From Prorocentrum cordatum (lineage: Eukaryota > Sar > Dinophyceae > Prorocentrales > Prorocentraceae): DNA of 64,000 bases. The DNA lies in contig CAUYUJ010003930.1 of NCBI GenBank assembly GCA_963575745.1, forward strand, positions 1 through 64,000. The letters run 5' to 3'. This document shows, piece by piece, positions 20,000 to 30,768 of the stretch. Position numbers and translations under genes: made by a program. How positions within the stretch are numbered: position 1 is the first letter of the stretch; each line of letters begins with the position of its first letter. Below the pieces are notes generated by a model. The model was not told the DNA's origin. It made no database searches and saw only the letters and a program-made list of their open reading frames with translations.

Positions 20000-20340
20000 G
20001 GCGCTCTCCTCCTCCTCCTCCTCCTCCTCCGCCTCCTCCTCCTCCACTTCCTCGTCCTCGTCCTCGTCCTCATCGTCATCGTCGTCGTCCTCGTCACGTC
20101 GTCGTCCTCCTCCTCTCCACTCGTCCTCCTCCTCCTCCTCTTTCCTCCTCTACGTCCTCCCTCTCCCCCCTCGTCCTTCCATCATCGTCCCCCCTTGTCG
20201 TCATGTTCCTCCTCGTCGTCCTCCTCTTCCCCCCTTCCCGATCCTCCCCCCTCCTTCTTTTCGTCGTCGTCGTCGTCGACGTCGTCGTCGTCGTCCCCTT
20301 CTTCCTCCTCCTCCTCCTCCCTCCTCTTCCTCCTCGTCCT
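20000..20340. repeat. CCT/GTC-rich low complexity
   Basis: CTCCTCC and CGTCGTC runs leading into the next array. Confidence 0.8.
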
Positions 20341-20715
20341 CCTGCAAAAGCAGCCCGCCGCAGGCGCCGAAAAAATTGGTTTGTACACTGAACGTGGTTT
20401 GGGTCGCGGGTGGGCCGCGGGTTCTCCACCGGGAACGAATGCAAAAGATGCCCGCCGCAAGCGCCGAAAAATGTGGTTTGTACCCTGAACGTGGTCGCGG
20501 GTGGGCCGCGGTCTCTCCACCTGGAACGAATGCAAAAGATGCCCGCCGCAGGCGCCGAAAAATGCGGTTTGTACCCTGAACGTGGTTTGGGTCGCGGGTT
20601 GGTCGCGAGTTGATCGCGGGGTGGGTCGCGGGCTCTCCACCTGGAAGGAATGCAAAAAAAGCCCACCGCAGGCGCCGAAAATGTTGGTTTGTACCTTGAA
20701 CGTGGTTTGGGTCGA
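20341..20715. repeat. Tandem array of about 90-120 bp units, four copies
   Basis: Each unit has CCGCAGGCGCCGAAAA, TTTGTAC, TGAACGTGGT and TCTCCACCTGGAA; units begin near 20342, 20444, 20535 and 20654. Variable length comes from GGGTCGCGGGT insertions. Confidence 0.85.
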
Positions 20716-21012
20716 AGGTGGGTCGCGGGTGGGTCGCGGGGTGGGTCGCGGGTGGGTCGCGGGTGGGTCGCGGGGTGGGTCGTGGGGTGGGTCACGGGTG
20801 GGTCGCGGGTGGTCGCGGGTGGGTCGCGGGGTGGGTCGCGGGGTGGTCGCGGGTGGGTCGCGGGTGGGTCGCGGGTGGGTCGCGGGGTGGGTCGCGGGGT
20901 GGGTCGCGGGGTGGGTCGCGGGGTGGGTCGCAGGTGGGTCGCGGGTGGGTCGCGGATGGGTCGCGGGTGGGTCGCAGGGTGGGTCGCGGGTGGGTCGCGG
21001 GGCGGGTTGCGG
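20716..21012. repeat. GGGTCGCG minisatellite
   Basis: About 25 units of GTGGGTCGCGG(G). It appears to be expansion of a phrase already present inside the preceding units. Confidence 0.9.
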
Positions 21013-21019
21013 GTGGGAC

Positions 21020-21335
<316 letters not shown>

Positions 21336-21403
21336 GAATCCGCACCGCGGAATCCCACTTCAGCCACGCACCCAGGGACAGTGAATGACCGTTCGGCCCC
21401 CTC

Positions 21404-21510
21404 ACTCTGATAATACTAATAATAATAATGATAATAATAATAATAATTAATAATAGGCGGAGAAGGAGGAGGTGGCAGAGGAGGAGGAACAGGAGCAAGA
21501 GGAGGACCAC
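21404..21510. repeat. (AAT)n and (GGA)n short tracts
   Basis: TAATAATAATGATAATAATA at 21410-21455, then GGAGGAGG. Confidence 0.85.
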
Positions 21511-21844
21511 TGTACACCCAAGACTCGTCAACGAGATTGCAGTAACCCTCCTTCCACATTCCCTCTTCACAGGCTCCTACAAGGATGGGTTTTCACTGGA
21601 GGAAGTGCCCCTTTGGAGATTTGTTGTGTTGTTGAAAACCCGGCCGTGCGCCACATTCCTGGGACTTCAACGCCGCGAATCACCGTTACGGCTGTGCCCT
21701 GACAATCCTGAGCCGTACCAGAGCATCACTCCTGGCACTGCAACATCACAAGTCAACGTGACGGCTGCGCCCGGACAGTCCGACACCATGCCAACGTGAG
21801 CCAAAAAATCCTTGAAACAGTTGCGAACTCTTAAAACGAATGCC

Positions 21845-22080
21845 CGTGGCGCTAGGGCGAGAGTCGCATTTTGAAAATGAGCCGCCCTCCATCCGTGAAC
21901 GCGTTGCATCCTGTATGACGAGTCTGCGCGGTGTGAGAGCGAGTGCCACGTTTGAAAAGGAGCCGCTCTCCCTCCGTGAAGCGTTTGCAAGCTTGTATGA
22001 CGGACGTACGCGGTGCGACGGCGAGGGCCACATTTTGAAAACGGCCCGCACGCCATCTGTGAAATTGCTGCAAGTGTTAA
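21845..22080. repeat. Three tandem copies of about 80 bp
   Basis: Each copy: GCGAG, then a CGCATTTTGAAAA-like or CACGTTTGAAAA phrase, GGAGCCGC, CCTCCGTGAA, GTTGCA, TGTATGACG and CGCGGTGYGA. The last copy is more diverged. Confidence 0.85.
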
Positions 22081-22199
22081 TTCAGGCTTCGGGATCGTAA
22101 ATGGTGGGGGCGTCTCAGGCGAAACGGCCCGCCCGCCCTTCCGACTGGCCTCGGGGTGCAGCAGGGGGAAGTTATTCATCAGGGAAAGGAGTGGGGGGT

Positions 22200-22234
22200 A
22201 AGCAGGAGGCGGAGGAGGAGCAAGAGGAAAAAGA

Positions 22235-22267
<33 letters not shown>

Positions 22268-22290
22268 GGAGGAGGAGGAGGAGGGAAGAG
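22200..22290. repeat. (GGA)n before terminal exon
   Basis: Purine tract immediately upstream of the acceptor of the exon at 22321. Confidence 0.9.
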
Positions 22291-22320
22291 AAGCAGCTCT
22301 CCTTGGCAGCAGTGGTGCAG

Positions 22321-22428
22321 GACTGCTTCCTGAAGAAGGGCGCGGCCAGCGTGCCGCACGGCGCCTCGCTCGACTCGTGCGTGCCACTGCTCGATGCGCC
22401 GCCGGCAGCCGAGTGGGCTCGGCTGTGA
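22321..22428 (+). CDS. Terminal exon, unknown gene
   Basis: Starts after GTGGTGCAG and reads DCFLKKGAASVPHGASLDSC, VPLLDAPPAAEWARL, stop TGA at 22426-22428. Joined to 18466-18585 it gives AFQIVVQ-DCFLKKG in one frame. No domain recognised; likely the C-terminus of a longer protein whose 5' exons lie upstream. Confidence 0.55.
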   Translation, partial: DCFLKKGAASVPHGASLDSCVPLLDAPPAAEWARL

Positions 22429-22489
22429 CGTGCGCCGTGGAGCCCACGGTGAAGAGTGGTGAGGGGACGGGGGGGAAGGCTCAGCAGGA

Positions 22490-22610
22490 GGGAAGGAGGA
22501 GGAGGAGGAGAAGGAGGAGGAGGAGGAGGAGGAGGTGGAGGCGGAGGAGGAGGCGGCGGAGGAGGAGGAGGTGGAGGCGGAGGAGGAGGAGGAGGAACGC
22601 CGCCGCCGCC
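22490..22610. repeat. (GGA)n / GGCGGA tract
   Basis: Purine-rich repeat with a short CCG run at about 22600-22625. Confidence 0.85.
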
Positions 22611-23364
22611 GCCGCCGATGCCGCCGGAGGAGGGGCTCGGCAGGAGGGGGAGGAAAACAGTGGATGGCGGCAATGGGCGCCTGGTCAAGAAGAGATCTGA
22701 GCTGTGGAGGTGCGTTGACACCCCTCCATGCGGCCCTCTTTGTTGGCCGAGGGACCGTGGGGAGGACCGCTTGGAGCGGCGAGTGGGGGGGGGAGGGGGA
22801 GGGAGGGGTGAGAGGGAGGAGGCCCGCGAGAAGGATTGGGGGAGGGGGAGGGGGACTGGGGGGTGAGGTGAGGGGGAGGCGTGGTGAGGAGGAGCAGTGG
22901 TCACGCGGAGGAGTGGTGAGGGGGAGGGGGAGGGGGAGGGGGAGGGGGAGTGGGAGGAGACCCGGGATTTCCGGACGGTTTCGTTTGTACCTGGATGTGT
23001 CCTGCCCTGGGTGCGTTTTCGTCGCTGCGCCTCGCCAGAAAGGCGTCCGGGAGTGCCGGGATCGCAGCGAGCGGCCGCCGGAGACCCCCGAGTTGTGGCT
23101 CGAAGTGCAGACGACGAGGATCAGGGGAAGCTCCGGCGAGATGATTCTTTCAAGCCGACGGAGTTGTCCTCCACCTGGGCATCCAGGAGCCGTTTTGCCG
23201 AGCCCCGTGGCCATCAGACATGGATCCGGGCCGAAAAATGGGCCCCTGGTGGGGAACAAAACACACACACATCGTCGGATGTCTGGGGGAGAGAGAGGGC
23301 AGGGGGAAAGGGGGGAATGGGGAGAGGACGCCTTTGCGCGCATGTCGGCGTGTACGCGTGCGCG
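22611..23364. other. Unassigned, G-rich
   Basis: GGGGAG-rich patches at 22780-22960; otherwise mixed sequence with overlapping frames on both strands and no convincing exon. Confidence 0.3.
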
Positions 23365-23580
23365 CGCGCATGTGTGTATGTGTGTGTGTGTGTGGTGTGT
23401 GTGTGGTGTGTGTGTGGTGTGTGGTGTGTGGTGTGTGGTGTGTGGTGTGTGGTGTGTGGTGTGTGGTGTGTGGTGTGTGGTGTGTGGTGTGTGGTTTGAT
23501 GGTGTGTGGTTTGATGGTGTGTGGTTTGATGGTGTGTGGTTTGATGGTGTGTGGTGTGTGTGTGTGCATAGTGTGCATGT
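23365..23580. repeat. (GT)n / GTGTGGT microsatellite
   Basis: GTGTGTGG heptamers, then four GTGTGGTTTGATG 13-mers. Confidence 0.95.
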
Positions 23581-24200
23581 TCACGGTAGGCAGGCCAAGT
23601 AAGAATTGGGCCTGCCGGCAGGTGCCCCGCAGAGTTGTCTTCTTCCGCTGCGCCGCTGGGCACCCCTTGGAGTTCTGGGGGCATCCCCGGGAAGGTCCGA
23701 GCTCGACCGAACAAGGCGCCCTTCCTTCGATTTCTCAGAGCAAGATTCCCACACGCATGCATGTGCTACGCACGCCCAGAGATCCGATGTCGTGCTTTCT
23801 TCAACACGGGGCCCCCGGAAGTCTCGACACGACGTGTTTTTCATCCCGAGTCGCTCCTTGCCGGCCCCGAGGCCGGTCGAGGGCCTTTATAGGGGCCGAA
23901 GCCTGCGAAAAGCCTCCGCCCTGATTTTTTCCATGCGTTGGATCTCTGGGCGTGCGTGCCTTACCCCGCCGCGCCGCCCTCCCGCTGCCCCGCCGCCCGT
24001 GGGGCGGCACCGCCCGGCCCCGCCCCCCCCGCCCCCGCTGCCGGCGCCCCCGCGCCAGCGCCGGCTGCTCCCCGCCTGCCGCGCCACCGCCCCCGCGAGG
24101 CTCCGGCGGGGCCGCTCGTCTCCTCCTCTCTCTGCGGGCGCGCGGCGCCCCCGCGGGCCTGCTCCGCGCAGCTGGCGGCCGGGCCCGCTCCGCGACGGCC
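23581..24200. other. Unassigned, very GC-rich from 23960
   Basis: CCGCC/GCCCC-rich sequence open in several frames on both strands because stop codons are rare. No conserved motif. Confidence 0.3.
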
Positions 24201-24318
24201 GAGCCCGCGTCTTGCCCTCGCCCCTCGGCGCCGCGTCCCGAGCGGCGTGCCCCTCCCCGAACCCGCGTCTTGCCCTCGCCCCTCGGCGCCGCGTCCCGAG
24301 CGGCGTGCCCCTCAGGCC
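24201..24318. repeat. 59-bp tandem duplication
   Basis: CCCGCGTCTTGCCCTCGCCC through GAGCGGCGTGCCCCTC occurs twice, starting at about 24203 and 24262, nearly identical. Confidence 0.9.
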
Positions 24319-24465
24319 CGGGCTGTGTCGCCCGCGCTGGCTGCTCCCCGCCTGCCGGCGCCTGGTCGGGCCAGGGCTGCCCCCTTCCCGGTCGGGCCGT
24401 GGCGCGCGTCGCTGCGCGCTGCGCGGCGCGCCCACGCCGCCACTCGGGGGAGAAAAGTCCGCGCG

Positions 24466-24615
24466 AACATGCAGTTTCGGAGCTCCGCGCGGATTTTGGG
24501 GATCGGCGCTGGGCCCCCCCAGAGGCGCCTCCGGCGCCGCCCCTGGCGCGCTCTGCTCGCCAGGTCCTAGTGCGGATCCAAGAATTCCGCGAAGACCTCC
24601 GAAAGCTAGTTTTCC
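24466..24615. mobile_element. Inverted-repeat element, family F2
   Basis: Left end reads TTTCGGAGCTCCGCGCGGAT; right end is its approximate complement (ATTCCGCGAAGACCTCCGAAAG). The core GGCGCCTCCGGCGCCGCCCC is shared with the copy at 39961-40125. Confidence 0.7.
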
Positions 24616-24639
24616 TTCCTCTAGCCACGGAGCGCGCTT

Positions 24640-24745
24640 CGGCGCGATGGCGGGCGCCCTGTCTTGTCGACTAGCGTCGACTAGTGACGCTTTGCACGAG
24701 CCAACAAGATGGCATGGGTGGCCCCCATGAGTTGCCACAGAAGGA
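24640..24745. repeat. Repeat shared with methyltransferase intron 1
   Basis: CGTCGACTAGCGTCGACTAG, GGCATGGGTGG and CCCCATGAGTTGC resemble CGTCGACTAGCGTCGCG, GGCATGGGAGG and TCCCACGAGTTGC at 34110-34183. Confidence 0.6.
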
Positions 24746-25600
24746 GTGTGTGTGTGTGTGTGTGCGAAGTCCGATAATTTCCCCTATTATATATTCTCTC
24801 ACCGCAACTGTATTGGCTCAGGTATTGGCATAACTCTAACAGTGCCCTGCCCCCTGCGCAGTGCCCTGGAAAAGGAGTCCTACTCCTCGCCTCTACCTAC
24901 GGACCCCGTGTAGGAACGGCCCCTCGGCCGTCTCCCTATACACACAGAAGGTGCCCTGCCCACTCCTGTCCCGCCCCGTGCCCCCCCCCCTGCGATGGCT
25001 CGCCCAAGGCGGCCTCCGCGCGTGGATGCGCCGCCAGGCTCGCCGGTGAAGCCAGCCGCCACCGCTCGCCATTCGGGGCTCGCGTGGCGGGGGGTCAGCG
25101 CAAGCAGCGTGCGGCGAGCGCAGAGGGGTGGCGCGAGGGGGGTGGCCTCCCAGGCAGGTGGCGCGCTTCTTCGAAGGCAGGGCCCTCTTGGAAGGGCCTG
25201 GAGTCGGCGTCACCCCAGCATACTTATACTCTACGTGCGTCGCCCCCCAGGGGCGACGCGCGCACCGTGAAGTCTGATAGTCTATGCGTCGTGGCGGTCG
25301 CTTTCTGACCACACCGCTCGGGAAACGATATATACAAACAAAAAGTATACTATATGTTCGGGTCGGACGCGCGCCTCCAAGGAGGACGTATCGTATTAGT
25401 ATGTCTCTGTGCCTCCCATGGAGGCTTTTGAACGCTGGGAGGGCTTCTACGGAGAGCCCTGCTCCGGAAGAAGTTCCCCAGGCCACCCGCTTCTTGGAGG
25501 GCCGCCCGCCTCGCGCTGTCCCCTTGTGAGCGCCGCCGAAGAGGGGGCCAACCTATCCCCTCCTCCTCCTCCTCCTCCTCCTCCTCCTCTTCCTCCTCCT
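24746..25600. other. Upstream region of the VWD-like retrogene
   Basis: Short GT run at 24748-24765, mixed sequence, then (TCC)n from 25558 to 25602 directly abutting the spliced-leader relic. The pyrimidine tract may serve as trans-splicing polypyrimidine tract. Confidence 0.4.
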
Positions 25601-25621
25601 CCGCAGCCATTTTGGCTCAAG
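25601..25621 (+). other. Relic dinoflagellate spliced leader (DinoSL)
   Basis: All 21 bases of the conserved DinoSL (from CCG to CAAG) match except base 4, T to C, giving CCGCAGCCATTTTGGC followed by TCAAG. It lies 68 bases upstream of the ATG at 25690, same strand. In dinoflagellates the leader is added to mRNA by trans-splicing, so a genomic copy in front of a gene marks reverse transcription and reinsertion of a mature transcript. The change creates CAG after a (TCC)n tract, a plausible new acceptor. Confidence 0.85.
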
Positions 25622-25689
25622 CGCGCTCGGCTCGGCTGCTTTGGGGGGCCCAGCCGCGTCCGTCACCGCACCTCCTCGATACGCAGGCC

Positions 25690-27757
25690 ATGATTGCATA
25701 CACGGTGCTCCTGTCGGTCTTCCTGCAGTCGGGGGCGGAGCTCCCGCCCAGCCCCGACTCCTGCCTCATCCAGATCGCCTCGGCGGCGGAGGGCGCCGAG
25801 CGGCAGAGACCCCAGACCACGGCGCCCCCGACGGCGGCCCCGACGCCGTCCCCGACGGAGGCGACCGGGGTGCCCTGCCCCTGCCTGAAGGACGCCTGCT
25901 TCGAGGCCTACGACCGGGATTCCGACCTGTGCCTCAGAGAGGAGGATCGGGGGTGGGCAGACCTCCTACCCTGACACGTCGATTCGTGAATTGTCCGTTT
26001 TCGGTTCTCGAGAGGGCGCCGCGGCCGTCATTTTCCAGGCCTGCGCCTGCCAGGTTTGGGCCCGAGGTCGCTTTTTCACTAAACCACGTTTTACTGAGGG
26101 GGGGTCTGTCCATCCCCGAGAGGAGTGTGCTGTCCAGGCGCCGCTGACGAACTGCAGCAGCCCGACCTGGGATCTGGACGGGGACGGCTGCGTCAACCTC
26201 TCCGTCGAGTGGCCGCTCATCTTCGACATGACGAACGGCAGCGTCTGCCCCGTGGAGGCGAGGGCGGACGCGCCAGAATGCGGAGAGGGGTATTACCTCG
26301 ACGGGAACCCAGTGGCCTGCATCCAGTGCACAACGGGCGCGACGCGTCGGCGACGCTCGTTCGAGTGCTCCGCCTGCGAGTCAGGAGCTTTCGACGCCGG
26401 TGACTACGACGACTGCCGCGACGGCAGCTACCTACCGTCTGATGTCGGCGCGGGAGACATTAATATCCCAGTTACTCCGACTGACCCGCCGCTGGTGCCG
26501 GGCGACTGCATCGACATCTCCTCCATGTCCGAGTCTGGCGCATGCAACCAGTCCGTCGAGACGGTGTGCGTTGAGAGCGTGGGTCCTGGCAATGAAGTCA
26601 CCCTCACGACGCCCCTGCAGAACAACTACACCAAGTACGCAGGCGTCATGATCTCGTGCACGACGGTGGACGGGACGGAGCTCAGCCGCAAGCACGATTC
26701 TAATGGAAATTGCGGGTGCAAGTCGGCGACCTGTGACAAGACAACGATGTGCTCCATCGGCCCCGACAACTGCACAGCCACTTGCATCCCGACTGGCCCG
26801 TACCCGATCCATCCGACCCCGGCTCCGACCGTGGGTGCCAAGGGCGACCCGCACCTGGTCAACTTGCAGGGCGAACACTTCGACATCAACCACGGCGGGG
26901 ACTTCGTGCTGCTGCGGTTCCCGCAGGACTCCGCGAAGGACGCCGAGTTCCAGCTGTTGGCCACCGTCCAGCCAGAATTCAAGAAGCCGTGCACCACGTA
27001 CATCACGCGGGTCGAGATCTCCGGCTCTTGGCTGGGCAACGTGTCCGTCCAGGTGCGCTCTTACCTCCAGGCCCACCCCGGCCACGAGGGCGCACACCTG
27101 GGGGCCCGCATCCTGAGCCCTGGGGGCAGAGCGGCACCCTGGCAGAGCATGGAGGCCTTTCTTGCCGACGGCCACGACCTGGTGCTGTCTACGCCGCAGA
27201 GCAACTTCAACGTGTCGCTGTCCAAGAGCCAATGGTTCCCCAAGAAGGAGATAGTGGCAGGCGCGCCCACCGTTGCTGGGATGTTTACGCTGAGCGTCCA
27301 GAACCGCAATGCCCCGTCGCCCTCCAAGATCGTAATCCGCCAGGACTTGCCCGAGCAGGAGCACCTGAACCTGGCGGTCAAGCACGTGTCCGCGCTCGGC
27401 AGGATAGACGTGGGCGGCCTTCTCGGCTTCGACGCGCACCCAGCGAGCCTGGAGTACGTCTCGGGCAAGTGCGAGCACCACAGGGCGACGGAGAAGTACA
27501 GCGTTGAGAGCCAGGAGGACAACGAGTACTATTACAGGCCCGTGTGGAAGCAGCGGTGGCAGGAGATGAAGCAAAAGCGGAAGCTCGCCTCACAGGGCGA
27601 GGGTGCGCGCGACAACGAGGCAGCTGCCACCCTCATCGACAGCAGGGACTCGGGCTCAAGCATGGTGTGCAAGTGCCCGACCGCGGGGGGGCCTTGGGCC
27701 GAAGGCGTCGTCATCGAGGAGCCGGCCGCGCTATTCGCAGAGGCGTCCTGGGACTGA
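25690..27757 (+). CDS. Secreted cysteine-rich protein with VWD-like domain (retrogene)
   Basis: Two exons, 25690-25944 and 26126-27757, encode about 628 residues. The start MIAYTVLLSVFLQSGAEL looks like a signal peptide, followed by a Thr/Pro linker (TTAPPTAAPTPSPTEAT). Exon 2 has Cys-rich segments (CVNLSVEW, CIQCTTGATRRRRS, CSACESG), another Pro linker, and from about residue 320 GAKGDPHLVNLQGEHFD, the GDPH...G..FD start typical of von Willebrand factor type D domains. The C-terminus is charged. Likely extracellular or in a secretory compartment; function unknown. A spliced-leader relic upstream and the single, transposon-like intron indicate origin from a processed mRNA. The splice was placed at the direct repeat GAGAGGAG so that LREE joins CAVQAP in frame. 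Confidence 0.85.
25937..26125 (+). mobile_element. Introner-like 181-bp intron with 8-bp TSD and TIRs
   Basis: GAGAGGAG occurs at 25937-25944 and 26118-26125. Just inside, GGGGGTGGGCAGACCTCC faces GGGGGGTCTGTCCATCCCC, inverted repeats matching at about 15 of 18 positions. Removing 25945-26125 leaves one copy of the repeat and restores frame. Donor is GA, acceptor AG. Confidence 0.75.
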
Positions 27758-28537
27758 GGCCGCGGGCGATCCTGGCCAGCTGTCCCTCCGCGTTCGCTGG
27801 AAACGCCGTGTATTGCTGCTCCGCCTCGCCACATGTGAGGGCCTGCCAGTCGCTCGCCTCGCCCTCCTACGTACAGTGCTGCGTTCCCAGACTTCCGGGT
27901 CTTCGTGCCGTGTTCGCCGAGGCTCCACAGACGAGGGCCGCTGGGTGCTCCAAACTTTGAACAAAGGCCACCGACACAGCGGCTCCGCGAGCACTCCTCC
28001 GTCCCGGAGTGCTCTGCCGCTGCCGTGGAGCGCACAGCACAGGTCGCCGCGGTGGGCTGCCCGAGAAGCTGTGCCGCGGCCGTCGCTTGCAGCGCGTTTG
28101 GCGCGCGGGCGGGGCGCGGCCTGCGCCCCCGGCTCTGCTCGCGTAAGCTCGCCAGCTCAGCGCGCGCTTGGCGCGTGGACTGGCGGTTTTCGCGATGACT
28201 GCTCCGCCGTTGTGCACTGCTCCTCCTCCTCCTCCTCCTCCTCCTCCTCCTCCTCCTCCTCCTCCTCGTCTCGGTTCTCGTCCGGATCGTCGCAGTCGTA
28301 GTTGGCTTTTTGCTAGGCGCCCGCGCTCGCGGCGACGGGGGCGACGTGGCGGCGGGGTCGACACGACCCGAGCCTGCGGTGAAAAACGTGCGCCGACAGG
28401 ACACCCCGGCCTGCTGGGCCTGCGGGCCCCGAGCCGCTTTGCGTGGACGACCGCCCGTTCTCTTCTCGTCCTGTCCTTCTTCCGCCTTCCTTCCTTCCTC
28501 TTCCCCCCTTCCGCTCCTCTTCGGGGCAAGGCTAGGG
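27758..28537. other. 3' flank of the VWD-like gene
   Basis: GC-rich, with (TCC)n at 28217-28270. May include the 3' UTR. Frames on both strands overlap; none convincing. Confidence 0.35.
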
Positions 28538-28700
28538 GGGGGGGATAGGCCATAGACCCAGGGGCGCGCATCGACCCCCGATCGCACATTCATCGCCGGT
28601 TGGGGCCGATGGCCCGCCCCGCCCAGCAGTGCGCGGGTTCGCCATCGGGGGCCTGTCGCCGATCTGTCGGCGATGCATCGCCGATTCCAGCTCCGCGGCC
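28538..28700. mobile_element. Dispersed repeat, family F3
   Basis: GGATAGGC, then GCGCATCGACCCCCGATCGC, ATTCATCGCCG, CGGGGGCCTGTCGCCGATCT and CGATGCATCGCCGATTCCAG. Closely related sequence is at 50343-50490; fragments at 34985-35065 and 35785-35840. Internal GGCGAT/ATCGCC phrases can pair as hairpins. Confidence 0.7.
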
Positions 28701-28921
28701 GTCCTCCTCTCTGCTTCTCCGTTCGGTGCCCCCTGCGCGGTTCCGTTGCCCAGCCTTGCCGCTCCGACCGTGCTGGGCCCGCGTCCCAGACGCGCTTGGT
28801 GTGCGCCCCGCTTGCGCCACTCCGCCGGAGCCCGGGCCGCTGCACGCCGCCGCAAAGCCCTGATGGTCTCGGGGGGCCGCCTTCGTGTTCCCGCGTTCTG
28901 CCCTAGTAGCCCCCCAGATAG

Positions 28922-29046
28922 GGTCAGAGCAGATGGGGCCGGAGGATCGCCACGCGGACGTCGCCGCGCCGCACCCCCGACGTCGCCGACGCGTCGTCGA
29001 TGCATCGGCGATGCGGCGCGATCCTCCGACCCCATCTGCTCGGACC
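28922..29046. mobile_element. Inverted-repeat element with 29-bp arms
   Basis: Left arm 28922-28950 (GGTCAGAGCAGATGGGGCCG then GAGGATCGC) and right arm 29018-29046 are reverse complements except for two positions. The roughly 67-bp interior is rich in GTCGCCG/CGGCGAT. Confidence 0.8.
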
Positions 29047-29079
29047 ACATCTTGGAGGTCCCTAGCTGCGCCCGCCCCC

Positions 29080-29280
29080 GCCTTTCGATGGTTCCGCCCC
29101 GTGCAGCCCAACAACCTGCTGCACGCTGCACGGCATCCCTCTGCTTGCCCGACCGATCTGCGCGATGTGCCGCCCCGATTGTGCCGCCTCGTCCCCCCCC
29201 TTCGATGGTTCCGCCCCGTGCAGCCCAACAACCTGCTGCACGGCATCCCTCGGCTTGCCCGACCGATCTGCGCGAGCGCC
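29080..29280. repeat. Direct duplication of about 80 bp
   Basis: CTTTCGATGGTTCCGCCCCG through CTTGCCCGACCGATCTGCGC occurs at 29083-29163 and 29199-29274, nearly identical apart from a 5-bp indel. Each copy contains GTGCAG...CTGCAC. Confidence 0.9.
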
Positions 29281-29498
29281 AGGTCCGCGACGGCACCGTG
29301 CTGCCCCGGGCGCTTCCCTGCACCCCCCGCCGCAAGCCGCGCCCGCGGGTCTGGGCGGGCCTGGCGTCGACCCCGGCCGCCGGCGTGCACCCTCTGGCGC
29401 GGGTGCCTGCCCTCCGTGCTGCTCGCTCCCGCGGGCAGTGTGCTGCCCGTGGTCGGGCGGCGAGATCTGTACATGCCCACTGCCCCTGCCGGGCTTGG

Positions 29499-29653
29499 GT
29501 CGGGCCTGTCCCTCTGCAGGAGGGATCTTCGAAAAGGGTCCCAACATAGTCTGGGGACTATCTTTTTTAACCCTTCCTGAGCATTTGGGGACTATTTGTC
29601 GGAGTGCTTTGATTTGTTCGCCCGAGCTCCCCCTGTAGGAGGACAGGCCCGAC
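29499..29653. mobile_element. MITE-like element, family F1 (155 bp)
   Basis: Ends GTCGGGCCTGTCCCTCTGCA and its inverse (TGTAGGAGGACAGGCCCGAC). Interior AT-rich with TAGTC, GGGGACTATC and CATTTGGGGA phrases shared with copies at 52244 and 55012. No coding capacity. Confidence 0.85.
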
Positions 29654-30768
29654 CTGATGCCAGGCCCCTGTTGGGGCCCAGGCGGGGCGAAAGTTGCCCT
29701 CCTGGCCAGGCCGGGAGGGCGCAGGCGCCGCTCCTGGGCCCCCAAAGTGGGCCCGGCCGGGGGCGGTGGCCACGTGCGTGGAGCCGGGACGCGGAAAGTA
29801 AGGACCGCGTTGGGTTCGGAAAGGGGCTATCGGGGAGTCGGGTCGTCTCTTAGCTTTCCGGGCAGAACGAGAGGGGGGGAGTGTGGGACAGGGGGGGGGG
29901 GGGACGAAATTCGCTGCGTGCAGCTGGTTTCGGCCCCACCGAGCGGGCCCCTTCCTCGATACATAAGCCGCCTCCGGCGCCGGGAGGCGCCGGGGAAATC
30001 AGCTACATGAGCTGATTCTCACCCCCCCCCTTTGCTATCCCCCCCCTTTCGCCCGACCCGAGATTTGTGTCGCGGGATCTGCTTGTGGCCTAGGCCCACC
30101 GTGGGCAGGCGAGCCCCATTTGTTCCTTGTTCGGCGTTCCTTCTGGCAGCACCTCGGCTGTAGATATCTCTCGGTTTCCCACGCCTTGTTCTCACGCACG
30201 GCTCGTTTCGGCCTGCCCTGCAGCCAGCGTTCCACGGCCGCCGTTTGAGCACATTGGTTTTACGCACGTGCGCAGCCTGTGAAGCTGAGCTAACATGGAC
30301 CGATCGTTCCTGATACGATCGTGCTTCACACCGTCGGCGGAGGAACAGTGCTTGCGTGTGCGCGCGTGCTTACATGGGCATGCCCGCGGAACACGATATC
30401 CGATATCACATAGTGTACATGGGTGTTTGCATCTACGAAGCTAGCCACATACGTTGGGTGTACGTAAACTGGCATGTTCGTGCATGCGCACATTGTTGTG
30501 CTTCACAACGTGCATACACCGCCTAACTTCTGTGCACTAGTGCCCGCGCGATGGTAGACGTTCTCAGGCATAAGATCACGCGGATGATGACCATCCACAC
30601 CGCTGTCGACGCTCGCCATCGGCGTCCGCTGCGCTCACGGCACGGCTGCACGGCGTTTCGTCGATTTGGGAAGTCCGCCACCGGGCAGTAGTGCTCGATT
30701 CAAGCGCTTGTGCTCATGATTGCACGGGCCCCTGGCTGAATAGTCCCAGCCCGAGCCTGCGCTGCAGA
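29654..30768. other. Unassigned
   Basis: Mixed sequence with a small hairpin CCTCCGGCGCC/GGCGCCGGGG near 29970-29995. No gene recognised on either strand. Confidence 0.3.

Noticed and set aside
22600-24460. Large GC-rich frames at 22.6-24.5 kb on both strands
   Set aside because: Stop codons are rare in this GC-rich DNA; frames overlap in all phases and contain repeat duplications.
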